A stretch of 64,000 nt of DNA from Parietichytrium sp. I65-24A (GCA_012862575.1 BLSF01000025.1:492196-556195); one strand, 5' to 3'; shown: positions 52,084 to 61,890, counted from the stretch's first letter. Numbers and translations: made by a program. Notes: a model not told the origin generated them from the sequence alone.

Positions 52084-52941
52084 TCAAAAGAGCTTGTGCG
52101 AGAAAATGTTGTCAACCGCTCCGATGCCGTTACCTGTTAGTAGGCTCGTTCCGACGGCAAGATAGTCTTCTCTATGAAGTGACCTACGTTGTTGCGAAGC
52201 CGCGATAGCCGCCTGTGCTGCCGCCTGTGCTGCCGCGGCCTCCTCTTTCGCCTTTTGTAGTTTGTCGAGGGTATCTTTCACTTTCTCCTCACTGGCGATC
52301 AGAGCTTTCTTCGTTTCTGGGTCGACCTTGAAGTCTATTTTTGGAGGAACCGCAGCACGTGGGATGGTATTCGATGGAGCCAGCAGAATGAAATTCCTCA
52401 AGTCCTGTGGAAGTGGCGACAGTACGTTGTCGCGGTCAGCAAGATCTGGCATATCCGGGCGGTAAAAAACAGAGTTTGGTTTGCGATTGAGCGCCGCAAA
52501 CTGCTCCGCTTCGAACTTGACCCTCGTCTCTTGGTCTTGAAGGAGAGAGAGCATCCTCAGTGAGCATTTGTTGAGGATGATTCTGTACTGGAGCGGGTGC
52601 TTGATAGCGGCCAATAGGGAGGCAACGGGTTCCAAATCAACAGCGGAAACGCGACCAGCGCGAGGCACCAGAACAAATAACAGGTTGATTGGAATATTCG
52701 CCACCATCTTGCTTCGAACCATGTCTGCGACGAGATCGCTCAGGACCGAATCACGAACGCCAGGAAGGTCAAGGTCAATGACCTCGAATTCACCTTCACC
52801 CACGTAATGTGGCTTCATATCTGGGATCTTGCCTCCACCAAGAGAAAAGCCACTTTCTGTAACAATTCGTCCGACAAGCCCGTTCACAATAGTGGACTTG
52901 CCGCACCCAACATCTCCAACCAAAACAATTCGTCCCTTCAT
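52084..52941 (-). CDS. AIG1/GIMAP-like GTPase (285 aa)
   Basis: The ATG at 52941 starts just before the P-loop. The frame is open 47 codons further upstream (basic, Lys/Arg/Gln-rich) but only from a TTG, so an upstream exon is possible. G1 is GDVGCGKST (9-17), G3 is DLDLPG (56-61), and a G4-like ILNKCS (122-127) lacks the final Asp of NKxD. A core beta strand, INLLFVLVPRAGR, precedes G4. After the G domain comes an Ala/Glu-rich coiled coil (KEEAAAAQAAAQAAIAASQQ) and the motif RRSLHREDY near the C-terminus. GIMAP/AIG1 proteins are GTPases of membranes and immune-type responses; here the family call is by motif order only. It is head-to-head with a related gene at 54077. Confidence 0.7.
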   Translation of the reverse strand: MKGRIVLVGDVGCGKSTIVNGLVGRIVTESGFSLGGGKIPDMKPHYVGEGEFEVIDLDLPGVRDSVLSDLVADMVRSKMVANIPINLLFVLVPRAGRVSAVDLEPVASLLAAIKHPLQYRIILNKCSLRMLSLLQDQETRVKFEAEQFAALNRKPNSVFYRPDMPDLADRDNVLSPLPQDLRNFILLAPSNTIPRAAVPPKIDFKVDPETKKALIASEEKVKDTLDKLQKAKEEAAAAQAAAQAAIAASQQRRSLHREDYLAVGTSLLTGNGIGAVDNIFSHKLF

Positions 52942-53174
52942 TCTCACTTGGGGTATTTCTTCTACGTTTTGCACGCGGCTGTTTTGTCTTTGTTTCTTTC
53001 TTTTTCTTTTTGATTGGTGTTCCGGTTCTGCCGCTAGAGAAACAATCCCTTCCAAAGCGTGAAAGTTTTCCAAAGTCAACAAAAATTATACAGCGTGATT
53101 ATTTTCTATGTGTTTCCTAAACACACTTTGTAGGATTGACTAAAATTATATATTTTTATAGACTAAGACTAAAT

Positions 53175-53660
53175 ACATTCAACAGATCCCATCGTAAATG
53201 TTAAGCTTTTACATAAACAGATCCTATCGCAAATGTTAAGCTTTCATTAGTCTTATGCGGTAATATTGTCATCTCTTAAGACCGAGAAAACTACATTTTA
53301 CCGTATGTGGGTTTTACAAAGCATTCCATAAACTAATAGTCAACGATTTCTCTAAATTCAGAAATGGCATACATTATCCATAACTAATCTTAAGTACACT
53401 CTCACGGACTATACCATCACTAAAACTATCCACCCCCCGCATAGGTGTCGACATTTTTTTGCCCAACCCTACACGTGCAGATTCCACCAAAAATGTTAAG
53501 CTTTCATGAGTCTTACGTGGTTATAAATTAGACTTATGCAGACACCGCGAATAAGCGATCTCTAAGACCTGGGAACACTAAATTTTGCCATATGTGCGTT
53601 TTAAAAAGCACATCCTTAACTTCTAGTTAACGTTTTCTTTGAAATTAAATTGCCCCAGTG
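53175..53660. repeat. Degenerate ~300-bp direct repeat, two units
   Basis: AATGTTAAGCTTTCAT plus a following AGTCTTA, an ATCTCTTAAGACC-like word, ACTACATTTTACC-like, and GTTTTA(C/A)AAAGCA occur in the same order in 53220-53360 and 53490-53640 with many changes. A short extra AAATGTTAAGCTTT copy is at about 53195. Confidence 0.7.
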
Positions 53661-53683
53661 TATTTCGAGGGAAAATTACATGT

Positions 53684-53915
53684 CTTGGTCTATGATCCGA
53701 GGAGGCTTAAATTCATAAGATAGACTAAGCCAACTGCCCACAGGGCGAGTTTTAAGGGGGTCTTATTCTTGTTTGCTGTCTAACCCTCATCAGATCATTT
53801 AGTAACTGTGCTGTTGGCTTAGTCTATGATCTGAGGAGGGTTAGATGAGGGTTAAATTCATAAGATAGACTAAGCCAACTGCCCACAGGGCGAGTTCTAA
53901 GGGGTCTTACTTTTG
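53684..53915. repeat. ~90-bp direct repeat containing an inverted GTTGGCTTAGTCT
   Basis: Two copies (53684-53771 and 53818-53915) share CATAAGATAGACTAAGCCAA and the following CTGCCCACAGGGCGAGTT. The 13-mer AGACTAAGCCAAC at 53722 and 53867 is the reverse complement of GTTGGCTTAGTCT at 53813, so hairpins can form. CCCACAGGGCG also has internal symmetry. It lies just upstream of the 54077 gene. Confidence 0.8.
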
Positions 53916-54076
53916 TTGATATTCTTGAGCTGTGGAGGACCAAACATCGCTATTTTTACCCTTGAAAACCCCTCTACTGCCTATGAGATTTTCCTCATGG
54001 CTCTGATCTCTGCAGACCCTGAACAAGATTCGACAAGAGAACAGAAGAGAAAGAGAACTGACTGGAAAACAAGAAA

Positions 54077-54970
54077 ATGCAGCATCCCAATGATGTGCCA
54101 CCCATCGCCTTCGAATTGCTCGCCACTATCTTGAAGCCGATTTGGATTTTAATCGCAGTTTGCGGATCTGGAAAGACGTGCCTCATCAACTCGTACCTCG
54201 GTAAAGTGATTGGGCGGTCCGGCGTGTCCATTGGCGGAGGGATTCTAGGTGACTTCAAGTTTCACGACTGCGGTGCCTTCTTCGTGTTGGATCTCTCCGG
54301 CTTCCCGGATGCCTTCTCCAATGACCAAGTTATTGCATTGCTGATGAAGTTGCTTCGCTCGGGAAAGCAGCTCAAGATCACTACAATGGCGATGGCGAGA
54401 CACGGACGCCTAGGACAGGAGATGTTTTTACCGATGGCCGCTGTACTCAACGCCATTAAAAATCATAGAGTTGTCGTCAAATTTTCCCTCATACTCAACG
54501 GTTGCCCCCAGCCCATGATGCAGCTAGCTGAGCCTGGGTTCGAGGATGCAAGGAAGAAATTTGAGACCGCCCTTACCAAGGTCTTTGACGGCAACCAGCC
54601 CCAGGAAGTGTATTTTCTCCCACACAGAGAAGAACTCCACGGTAAGGAGAACGCTATGATGAAGCTGGACCAGAACTTTTATGCCTTTGTGAACCGCGTC
54701 CCCGTGTCTGAGATCCCACCTTCGGACGTATCCGATGTGCGCGCTGATCTCACTTTGGTCACTGAAAAGCTAACCCAAGTGAAGACGGAGCTTGACTCTG
54801 CCAACACAACCATCAGAGAAATGATTCAGAAGATTTTCGACGATCGTCCTACTGCCCCGAATGGTCGGCGAAGCATGCACCGCGCAGATTATGCACAGTT
54901 GCTCCAGATCGCCTTTACCAATCCCTTCGCGATTCCATTTTTTCTGGGCGAGTTTGACTTCAGCTTCTAA
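54077..54970 (+). CDS. Divergent GIMAP-like NTPase paralogue with degenerate G motifs (297 aa)
   Basis: ATG at 54077. Its collinear similarity to the 52084 gene covers a P-loop (AVCGSGKTCLINSYLG versus GDVGCGKSTIVNGLVG), the following SGVSIGGGI versus SGFSLGGGK, a G3-like VLDLSGFPD, a strand KFSLILNGCPQP at the G4 position, and the shared C-terminal RRSMHRADY motif. Key losses are the first Gly of the P-loop (Ala-27) and the Lys of NK at G4 (Gly), while GKT is kept. It may bind nucleotide poorly or with altered specificity. A coiled segment (TLVTEKLTQVKTELDSANTT) precedes the shared motif, and a hydrophobic end (AFTNPFAIPFFLGEF) could touch membranes. Probably a pseudo- or low-activity partner of the divergent gene. 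Confidence 0.68.
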   Translation: MQHPNDVPPIAFELLATILKPIWILIAVCGSGKTCLINSYLGKVIGRSGVSIGGGILGDFKFHDCGAFFVLDLSGFPDAFSNDQVIALLMKLLRSGKQLKITTMAMARHGRLGQEMFLPMAAVLNAIKNHRVVVKFSLILNGCPQPMMQLAEPGFEDARKKFETALTKVFDGNQPQEVYFLPHREELHGKENAMMKLDQNFYAFVNRVPVSEIPPSDVSDVRADLTLVTEKLTQVKTELDSANTTIREMIQKIFDDRPTAPNGRRSMHRADYAQLLQIAFTNPFAIPFFLGEFDFSF

Positions 54971-55903
54971 GCGAGCATCCTTTCGTTCACGGCCCCCATC
55001 CGCGAGGCTTGACTCTTTTTTCATGGCGTATATCAATCAATCAATCAATCAATCAATGGGGGTATATAAATCAATCAATATCAAATTCAGATTTAAATTC
55101 AAAATGAATGCATTTCTTTTGTTGCCAAAATCGATCCAATATTCCGAATTTGTATTTATTTTTCCACTCCCGCACAGACTTTGCTGCTCTTCACAAATGA
55201 ACATGACAACGATCCAAACTATCACGCAAGGTCCATGGTTCGACTCACTTTAGCAAACCGAATTTTTGTGTAATCCTTTTTCTTCCTCCATCCCCCTGTG
55301 ACGCTTTTAGTAAGTCTCAAGGAGTAGGAGGAGTTGGATACGGGAAACACTGAGGGGTGGCTGCACAAAGAGGGTGCTACTGGTGGTGATATAACTGGTA
55401 GTAAGACCGCTTCTATAAGAGCGTATATCTTACAACCAAACACACCGCGTAGACGTATAAGTCATTTCGTATGAATGTATGTATAGCTATTCGACTTAGT
55501 CGTTTATTCAAAAAATACTTTATACTGCTAGCCAAAAAATGTTATCTAAATCGTTATCAGTAAAACTAAAACTCGCATCACACACACATGCGTGGCACGC
55601 GCGTGCCCGTGCACAACTGAGCAAGACGACTCACTACCGCCATAACAACATCAACAATAATAACCGCAACCGCAGGAGCAGTGGCAGGAGCAGTGGCAGG
55701 AGCAGTGGCAGGAGCAGTGGCAGGAGCAGTGGCAGGAGCAGTGGCAGGAGCAGTGGCAGGAGCAGTGGCAGGAGCAGTGGCAGGAGCAAGGCCTTTGACA
55801 CACCTGTGCACACGGGCATCGTCGCGCTCTTGGAACCTGTAGAAAGTAGGCGGCAGAGAAGGACCGAGTTGCGTGATTCGGTGATCGCGGCGTGCGTGAG
55901 CCG
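54971..55903. other. Intergenic region with simple repeats
   Basis: Contains the (TCAA)n tract at 55033-55058 and the 12-bp minisatellite. An open frame through the minisatellite is explained by its unit length and is not called. Confidence 0.5.
55673..55788. repeat. 12-bp minisatellite (AGGAGCAGTGGC)n
   Basis: About 9.5 perfect units roughly 120 bp before the start of the 1832-aa gene. Confidence 0.95.
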
Positions 55904-58900
55904 ATGGAGAACTATGATGATCTGCCTCATTATGAGCCGATGGAGGACTATTCTGATGTGCCTCGTTATGAAGGGGACTACAGCGCCTGGAGACTCTCCT
56001 TTCTGGACTGGAAGGAGCGGAAGTTTGGAGGCAATGTACAATCAATGTCCTTGGCTCTTCGTACCTCTTTCAATATATATGGCCATATCGCTGAATCATT
56101 CGACAGTAGAGTGGCCAATTCTGCTGCCTGGCGTGTTCTGGAAGAATACTTCGCCAACCTTGAAATTGTCGAACTAAAGGCAATGGTACATCTTTTCAGA
56201 AGTTTAATTACTTCCCCATCGGAGTCGGACAACTGGAAATCTAATGTAACCATACGATTCGAAAGGTTGCAAAGGGTCGCCAAAAATAAATTTACTGTAA
56301 AGAGTTTTGCTAACCGCATCGCATGGAGTTTAGGTCAAGACGGTGGTTCTCTTTGCGGATTACTCTATGACATAGGATACAGGAATACTGAAGTGACATT
56401 TGACGCTTTTGTCGAAGAAGTGTGGAGTGAAATGGTTCTTGATCCAGGAAACGAAGAGCTTGATCTATTGTCACCTCTCGAAGACTTTGAGTCCCTTCGA
56501 CAACCAGAAGGTGACACACGCAACCCCGTCAGCCGGCAGAACTACACCTCTGCTTTTGTATACGCAATTGAATGTTTAAACTATCCCTCGATAGAAGTCC
56601 CGTCTCATGACAATGTTATTGACGTGGGATACCGTGAGGAGATGAGCGATACCGCCTTAAACCTTTTCACCACGCATACGTTTGTAAGTGATAATGAGAG
56701 CAATATCTGGAACAGAAACCACGTATGCGGGAATACACAACCACAACAATTATGTGTTTCTCGGCAAGATTGGAGTCGTACACCCATCATTAGAGATCCA
56801 CTCCGAATTGCCATTGGCGTTGATGGCTATGTGAGATTGTGTGAATTCATGAAAGGCAACCGCGCCAATTTGGCAAATCTCACAGGTCCCACAGGTCCCA
56901 CAGGTCTCACAGGTGTGAACCCTATAATATTGTCGGACGAGTGGGGACGCGAGCTCTTGCAGATTCGCGAGGCTTTCGGTTTACTTTCGTCTATCCGTAA
57001 CAGGTATAATGCGGAGGGTAAAAACAGTACGGAATGGAGATTGGCGGTTGAGAATGTATTAGACTGTGTCGCCAGAGTAAGGGGGCAGATGTCCTTGGAT
57101 GCAAGCAACGAGGCCCGAATTAATCGCCTAAGATGTATTATTGCTTCTTATCCTGGCAACAATGGTGTTGGTGGGAATGGCGAAGCGGGAGGTGGAGGAG
57201 GTGGTGGTGGTGGTGAGATTGGCCGTGACGGAGGTGGCAACAATGGTGGTGGATACGATGGTGATGGTGGTAATTCTGGTGGCGGCGGTATCGATGACGC
57301 CCTTCTCGTTGGAGGATTCACTCTAGATAATGATGTTTATATGGATGGTTTCAGTGATACTCCCCTCAGAGTAGATGTAGAGGAGCGCGCAGAGTTGTCG
57401 ACGCCGGTGCTGGAACGAATGGTTCAGGATACAATAAACTTCAGGAGATTTATTAGCTCTTGTGCTCACGGGCGGCTAAACCTAGCGATCCGCATTTACA
57501 ACTTGGCGCTAAATGGAGCGGCTGAAAAGTACTTTAACTGTTTGGCCTTGCGCATCGCGGTGGAATGCAATCAACTACAGGTTGTACGCTGGTTACTCGC
57601 TTTGCCATTCTCCGATCCCTACGTTGTTGATGTCGACAGCAGTGAAGTGGCTCTGGAGATTAAAGAGGTACTCGAACAAGCCAAGTCACCGCTTGGACGA
57701 GCCAAAATTGTCATCGATCAAATAAACGAGTCGGACATTTCAGCTCCTGAAATACCTTTTGACGGGTGGTCCAGTGATGGTTTTACAAGAGGGATTGAAT
57801 CACAAGTGGGTTATGCGTGGTTTTTCAGGACTACAAAAGAGGTTGATGTGTGGACTTCAAGGATTCAGCGAAAAGATCTAGTTTATGCACTGAAAGCTTG
57901 GGTAAGTGGTATCAAAATACCCAGTCACGACCTACCAGGACCGGACAGTGGGTACAAGCGGATGGTGTGTGAGCTGGCGCAACACCTTGATCGCCAGAAC
58001 TTTGAGGCGGAGTTTTGTCAACGACTTTCTTTCGATGCATATTATGGTCTAGATGAATACATGACGAACTTGAGAAGATATGGTACCAAAGTTTCGGTCG
58101 TCATTGGAAAAGAAGAGACCATCAAATACTTAACGAAGTGCATCGCGAAGTCTCCTCCTGCTGGGGTGGTTCAGACACAGGGCATTGGCAAACACGATTT
58201 CTCAGTTCATTCATTACAACTTGACCATGTAAGCGACGCATACTACACTATGAGAAGAACTCGTGAAGACTACGCTTCGCACCGCATGGTGAGCCGCGAA
58301 TTGCGAAAACCGCATAGTATGGTGAGGCGAATCGTGGTTGTAATCGGCGAGCATGCTGATTCGTCTGATTGGGATAGACAATTTCGTAGCATCGCGGGAA
58401 TATTGATAGGCGCTGATATTCCCAGAGCGCTACTACTTGCTCATCTGCGAAATTTGGTACTGATTGTCACCTATAACAACATCAGTATTGACATGAAGGC
58501 GCTACGTGCAAAAGTAGTGGGGCGTCTCACTGATTATTTGCGAATGATGTTTGGAGGAGTATCTTCAGAAGTCATTTCTGAACTAGGGTATGGTAGCGTT
58601 TTGCCTCTATTGCTCTCCCCCGGCAACCGTCCCGATGATGAGTTTTCTGATGAGTTTTCTGACCAAAGCTACGCAAGCAGTGATGCATTTAGTCAAACCG
58701 TTAGTGCACAGATCGAGCAAATCTTCGAGGTGCTTCGTACTGATACCAAACTCACTCAGCAAGCAATCGAAGAGCAGGCAGCAAGCAAAGAACAAGACAA
58801 GTTTGACGAACAAAAAGACCGACGGAAGGACGGACAATCAGAGACAATGGCGACTCAATCGAAGATGCACTCAATTTTAGGCAACACCCGTGATGGGAAA

Positions 58901-61402
58901 AGTACCTTGATCGCCTACATCGCGAAGTATTCTGGCCAGGATGCAGCTGAGGCTCTGAGGCCAGACCTTGGACAGTACTCCTCGGCTCGCTTTCTGGTAC
59001 TTGACCAAATAATGGAGGACCACTTTGCTGTCGAGAGCCAGCCGCTTCGCGTCTCGCAGACGAACGCTCAAGTCGACATGACCGAGATGTACCGCGTGTT
59101 TCAGAGTTTCGGGATTCCAGTGGGCCGCATCGTGCTTGTTGTAAGCATGAGCACGGACGTGCCCGAATTGGACTTTGAGAGCTCCAAGTGCACGGAAATC
59201 GCGGAGAGTGTAAAGAACATGCTCGCATGTATTCCATCTCATCTCAGGGACGTGAAGCAGGCTCTATTGAAAAGCTTGGTGCTGGTTGCGACTTATCGCG
59301 TTCCCAACGCGGACAGTGAGACTCTTCAAAGGGCGGACGAGGTCATCTCAGAGAAAATGATTTCCGCAGCGGACCATCTCAAGTCCTTTTTACGACCCTT
59401 CTTTCCAGACATGCAAGAGGCGTTTGCAGATGGCACTATTCTGGGCGCTGAAAGCGTGTTCCCTCTGGCACTCTTTTTTGGTAGGCAGCCTCCAGAGGGC
59501 ACAGCCGTGACGAACGACTACGATCCAACCTACGCTGGCACCGACGAAAGCCGAATTTTGTTCAACCAAACCGTTGGAAATCAAGTTGAACGCATTTCAA
59601 CCGCGCTCCGTGAGCGCCCAGCAAACGTAAATTTGCCACGCGCAGAGAGCGACCCGAGCGCCGGTGTAATGCTTCACGAGCTTCTGGGCCACCATCGCAA
59701 TGTTGGCACGGTTCCCGGTCCCCTTGGACAACACCTTGTATGCAAGCCAAAGCTGGAGGTCGCGATGCGTTCTGAGCCTGTCGCAACCGCTCCTCCATAT
59801 GGCGCTCTTCGGCGTGAAGTGCGAGCTTATGAGACCCACGAGACCTCGGAGGAGATTTTTCAGCGAGTACAGTCCAGCTCTCGCACGATCAATGGCACAG
59901 TTGGATTTCAGGGTTTTGTCTCGCTCACTGCAGAGGAGGCCTCTAGGCGTTATGCGCGCCAGGAAACCAAGGCACAGAGCGACTCGACCTCCGTTGGCTG
60001 TGTGGCCGATACCTACTACGTGACCCACCAAGTTCACGCATCTGACGTTTTGGCTGTCTTGCCTCCTATTGTCAAGCTTGTGGAAAAAGTCGTAGGGCAC
60101 GTTACAGCCAACGAGTTTGCTGAGGCACGAGTAGCGATTCGTGAACTTTATCGTGAGGCGCCATCGGTGCCATTTGGTGACGTGCTGTTTGGTGTTGGCG
60201 TTTTCTCCTCGGCATGTTTTTCGCGTGACCGCAAAAACACAAGCGAGGTAAATATCACCACTGCTCAGAACCGTGGCAGAGCACGTATAGAAGCCGCATA
60301 CGAAGTCCTGAATGCCAATGCAGCAGCGAAGTGGCATACACTCACGACCGAGAATCTAGCGATTCGCTCCAGTCGGGACGACGCCCACGCCCGGTATAGC
60401 GAACGCATTGTTGTTGCCGACGAGCGAAACGGTACTTCCATACCTGGGTTATTGTGCGTCGAGTCAGTCCTCTGGTCAGCATTGTTTGCAAATGGAGACA
60501 GAGAGCGGCTGGCCGCCATGGGTTTGGTAGCTCTCACGGACATCGCTCCGGATGTGCGAGACAGACTCCACGCCATTGCATTGGACACGGAGGGAGTGAT
60601 TGAAATTGCTGGCGGTACATCGCTGACGTTGGAAAACATCAAAATTAATCGTCCCGACTGCAACATCCGTATCGTTGCGGATAATTCGATTCTTTTAAAG
60701 GACAGCCTGCTTATCGGAGCCAACGTCACACTGCACACGAGGGATACGGACAATAATTCCGTGGTCAAGATCGAGGGCGGACGGACGGACACATTCAATT
60801 CTTGCACAGGGTCCTGGGGTCATTATCATCGAAAAACCTACTATCACTCCACAGTATGTCTTGCCGCCTCTGCAAAGCTACAAATTGTCGGAGACCAAGT
60901 CGCCTTGCACCGCTCCATCTGTCATGCCGGAGTCTTGAATGTAGATTGCTCCGCTGCTCTCTCATTGCGAGAAAGCATTTTGCTTGCCGACCGGGGTGGT
61001 CACGTGAAGGCTGAAGAGTTAGTGCTTTTTCAACCGATGATAGATGACATGCCCAGAACATATGCGTTGGCAGACAATTACGATGTGCAATGGGACCTCC
61101 CAAGTACTTCGCCATCTCTTCTCGGATCTACAGCCCTGTCATTGCAAGTGCAATTGGGTCGCCCGCCAGCCATGGGGATGGGATTGTTCACGCGTAACGT
61201 CAACCCGCCTATCTTGGGGCAAAAATTTGCAAAGCCATTTTTTAACCACGCGTGGCATCGACTCGGTCACGACGGTCCTTTTCTTGACCATAATCCTCGG
61301 ATTCGCACGATGTACAACATTCGTCTACAAGCGTTTGGCGGCGAATGCCCCGCGCAGCTCATTGACGCCATTGAAGCTGCCGTCAAGGATAGCAAACGAT
61401 AA
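55904..61402 (+). CDS. 1832-aa multidomain protein with tandem pseudo-NTPase and P-loop NTPase domains
   Basis: Intronless, from the ATG at 55904 (MENYDDLPHYEPMEDYSDVP); the frame is open to a GTG 4 codons earlier. Order: a helical N-terminus (~30-200); a small GPTGPTGLTG stretch (~327-337); a Gly-rich linker (~418-463); an ankyrin-like pair (~511-571; HGRLNLAIRIYNLA, LRIAVECNQLQVVRWLLALP); then two homologous domains. Domain 1 (~726-980) has GKEETIKYL where a P-loop should be. Domain 2 (~985-1245) has an intact Walker A, GNTRDGKST (993-1001). They align through VVVIGEHAD/VLVVSMSTD, VLIVTYN/VLVATYR, VLPLLLSPGNRP/VFPLALFFGRQP and QTVSAQIEQI/QTVGNQVERI. A region of unknown type (~1250-1555) and a beta-helix-like tail (~1560-1680; IEIAGGTSLTLENIKI) follow. 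No signal peptide. Probably a cytosolic NTPase machine; function unknown. Confidence 0.75.
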   Translation: MENYDDLPHYEPMEDYSDVPRYEGDYSAWRLSFLDWKERKFGGNVQSMSLALRTSFNIYGHIAESFDSRVANSAAWRVLEEYFANLEIVELKAMVHLFRSLITSPSESDNWKSNVTIRFERLQRVAKNKFTVKSFANRIAWSLGQDGGSLCGLLYDIGYRNTEVTFDAFVEEVWSEMVLDPGNEELDLLSPLEDFESLRQPEGDTRNPVSRQNYTSAFVYAIECLNYPSIEVPSHDNVIDVGYREEMSDTALNLFTTHTFVSDNESNIWNRNHVCGNTQPQQLCVSRQDWSRTPIIRDPLRIAIGVDGYVRLCEFMKGNRANLANLTGPTGPTGLTGVNPIILSDEWGRELLQIREAFGLLSSIRNRYNAEGKNSTEWRLAVENVLDCVARVRGQMSLDASNEARINRLRCIIASYPGNNGVGGNGEAGGGGGGGGGEIGRDGGGNNGGGYDGDGGNSGGGGIDDALLVGGFTLDNDVYMDGFSDTPLRVDVEERAELSTPVLERMVQDTINFRRFISSCAHGRLNLAIRIYNLALNGAAEKYFNCLALRIAVECNQLQVVRWLLALPFSDPYVVDVDSSEVALEIKEVLEQAKSPLGRAKIVIDQINESDISAPEIPFDGWSSDGFTRGIESQVGYAWFFRTTKEVDVWTSRIQRKDLVYALKAWVSGIKIPSHDLPGPDSGYKRMVCELAQHLDRQNFEAEFCQRLSFDAYYGLDEYMTNLRRYGTKVSVVIGKEETIKYLTKCIAKSPPAGVVQTQGIGKHDFSVHSLQLDHVSDAYYTMRRTREDYASHRMVSRELRKPHSMVRRIVVVIGEHADSSDWDRQFRSIAGILIGADIPRALLLAHLRNLVLIVTYNNISIDMKALRAKVVGRLTDYLRMMFGGVSSEVISELGYGSVLPLLLSPGNRPDDEFSDEFSDQSYASSDAFSQTVSAQIEQIFEVLRTDTKLTQQAIEEQAASKEQDKFDEQKDRRKDGQSETMATQSKMHSILGNTRDGKSTLIAYIAKYSGQDAAEALRPDLGQYSSARFLVLDQIMEDHFAVESQPLRVSQTNAQVDMTEMYRVFQSFGIPVGRIVLVVSMSTDVPELDFESSKCTEIAESVKNMLACIPSHLRDVKQALLKSLVLVATYRVPNADSETLQRADEVISEKMISAADHLKSFLRPFFPDMQEAFADGTILGAESVFPLALFFGRQPPEGTAVTNDYDPTYAGTDESRILFNQTVGNQVERISTALRERPANVNLPRAESDPSAGVMLHELLGHHRNVGTVPGPLGQHLVCKPKLEVAMRSEPVATAPPYGALRREVRAYETHETSEEIFQRVQSSSRTINGTVGFQGFVSLTAEEASRRYARQETKAQSDSTSVGCVADTYYVTHQVHASDVLAVLPPIVKLVEKVVGHVTANEFAEARVAIRELYREAPSVPFGDVLFGVGVFSSACFSRDRKNTSEVNITTAQNRGRARIEAAYEVLNANAAAKWHTLTTENLAIRSSRDDAHARYSERIVVADERNGTSIPGLLCVESVLWSALFANGDRERLAAMGLVALTDIAPDVRDRLHAIALDTEGVIEIAGGTSLTLENIKINRPDCNIRIVADNSILLKDSLLIGANVTLHTRDTDNNSVVKIEGGRTDTFNSCTGSWGHYHRKTYYHSTVCLAASAKLQIVGDQVALHRSICHAGVLNVDCSAALSLRESILLADRGGHVKAEELVLFQPMIDDMPRTYALADNYDVQWDLPSTSPSLLGSTALSLQVQLGRPPAMGMGLFTRNVNPPILGQKFAKPFFNHAWHRLGHDGPFLDHNPRIRTMYNIRLQAFGGECPAQLIDAIEAAVKDSKR

Positions 61403-61420
61403 ATAAGATATAGGTGCCGC

Positions 61421-61889
61421 TCACGTGTAGGGTTGAACCAAAAGTTTGGCAACACATGCCTAATTCTTAGAATTTGGTGCCCGAACCTAAGACAACCTTG
61501 CGTTCTTGTGAGTATCAATGTCCAAGGAAGGCCAAATGAAAACTTGCTTGCCTTGCGCCAACCCTTCTGCAATCTGCATATGAACAGCCATGTCAGAGAG
61601 AACCAAATTTCTCGAGCTTAGAAATATTGGAGGCAGATCTGGCTTGCTGAACAGTTCGACGCCGTCTGACAAGGTGCGACTATTCAGCAAATCCAACGTC
61701 TGCTCCGACAAGACGCCGCGCCGAAGGTCGAGCACAATTTTAGCCAGCTGTCTGCCGCCTGGCGTTGGGAGGAAGCGATTCGCCTCGTACAGCTGGCACA
61801 CGTCCATCTGGAGCCATTGTTGTCGCCCGAGAAGCTGGAGATTATTTTGTTGTCTCCTCTCGTCGAATCCTGCTGAGATAATGTCCGTT
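61421..61889. repeat. First copy of a 469-bp exact duplication (contig overlap)
   Basis: Identical to 61891-62359 as far as I can read and separated from it by one N. Most likely the unmerged end of the left contig. Confidence 0.9.
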
Positions 61890-61890
61890 N
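61890..61890. other. Single N, scaffold join
   Basis: Placed exactly between two identical 469-bp copies; the base at the matching position of copy 2 (62360) is G. Confidence 0.9.

Larger units (their letters stand above)
52942..54076. other. Divergent spacer between the two GTPase-like genes
   Basis: 1.1 kb of AT-rich sequence holding two sets of direct repeats (listed separately). It must contain both promoters, possibly shared. No reading frame of note. Confidence 0.6.

Noticed and set aside
55228-55250. GGTTCGACTCA as a tRNA B box
   Set aside because: No T-arm, acceptor or anticodon stem can be paired around it.
55539-56177. 212-codon plus-strand frame with RSSG repeats and its leucine-rich antisense frame
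   Set aside because: Both are kept open by the 12-bp minisatellite and overlap the start of the 1832-aa gene.
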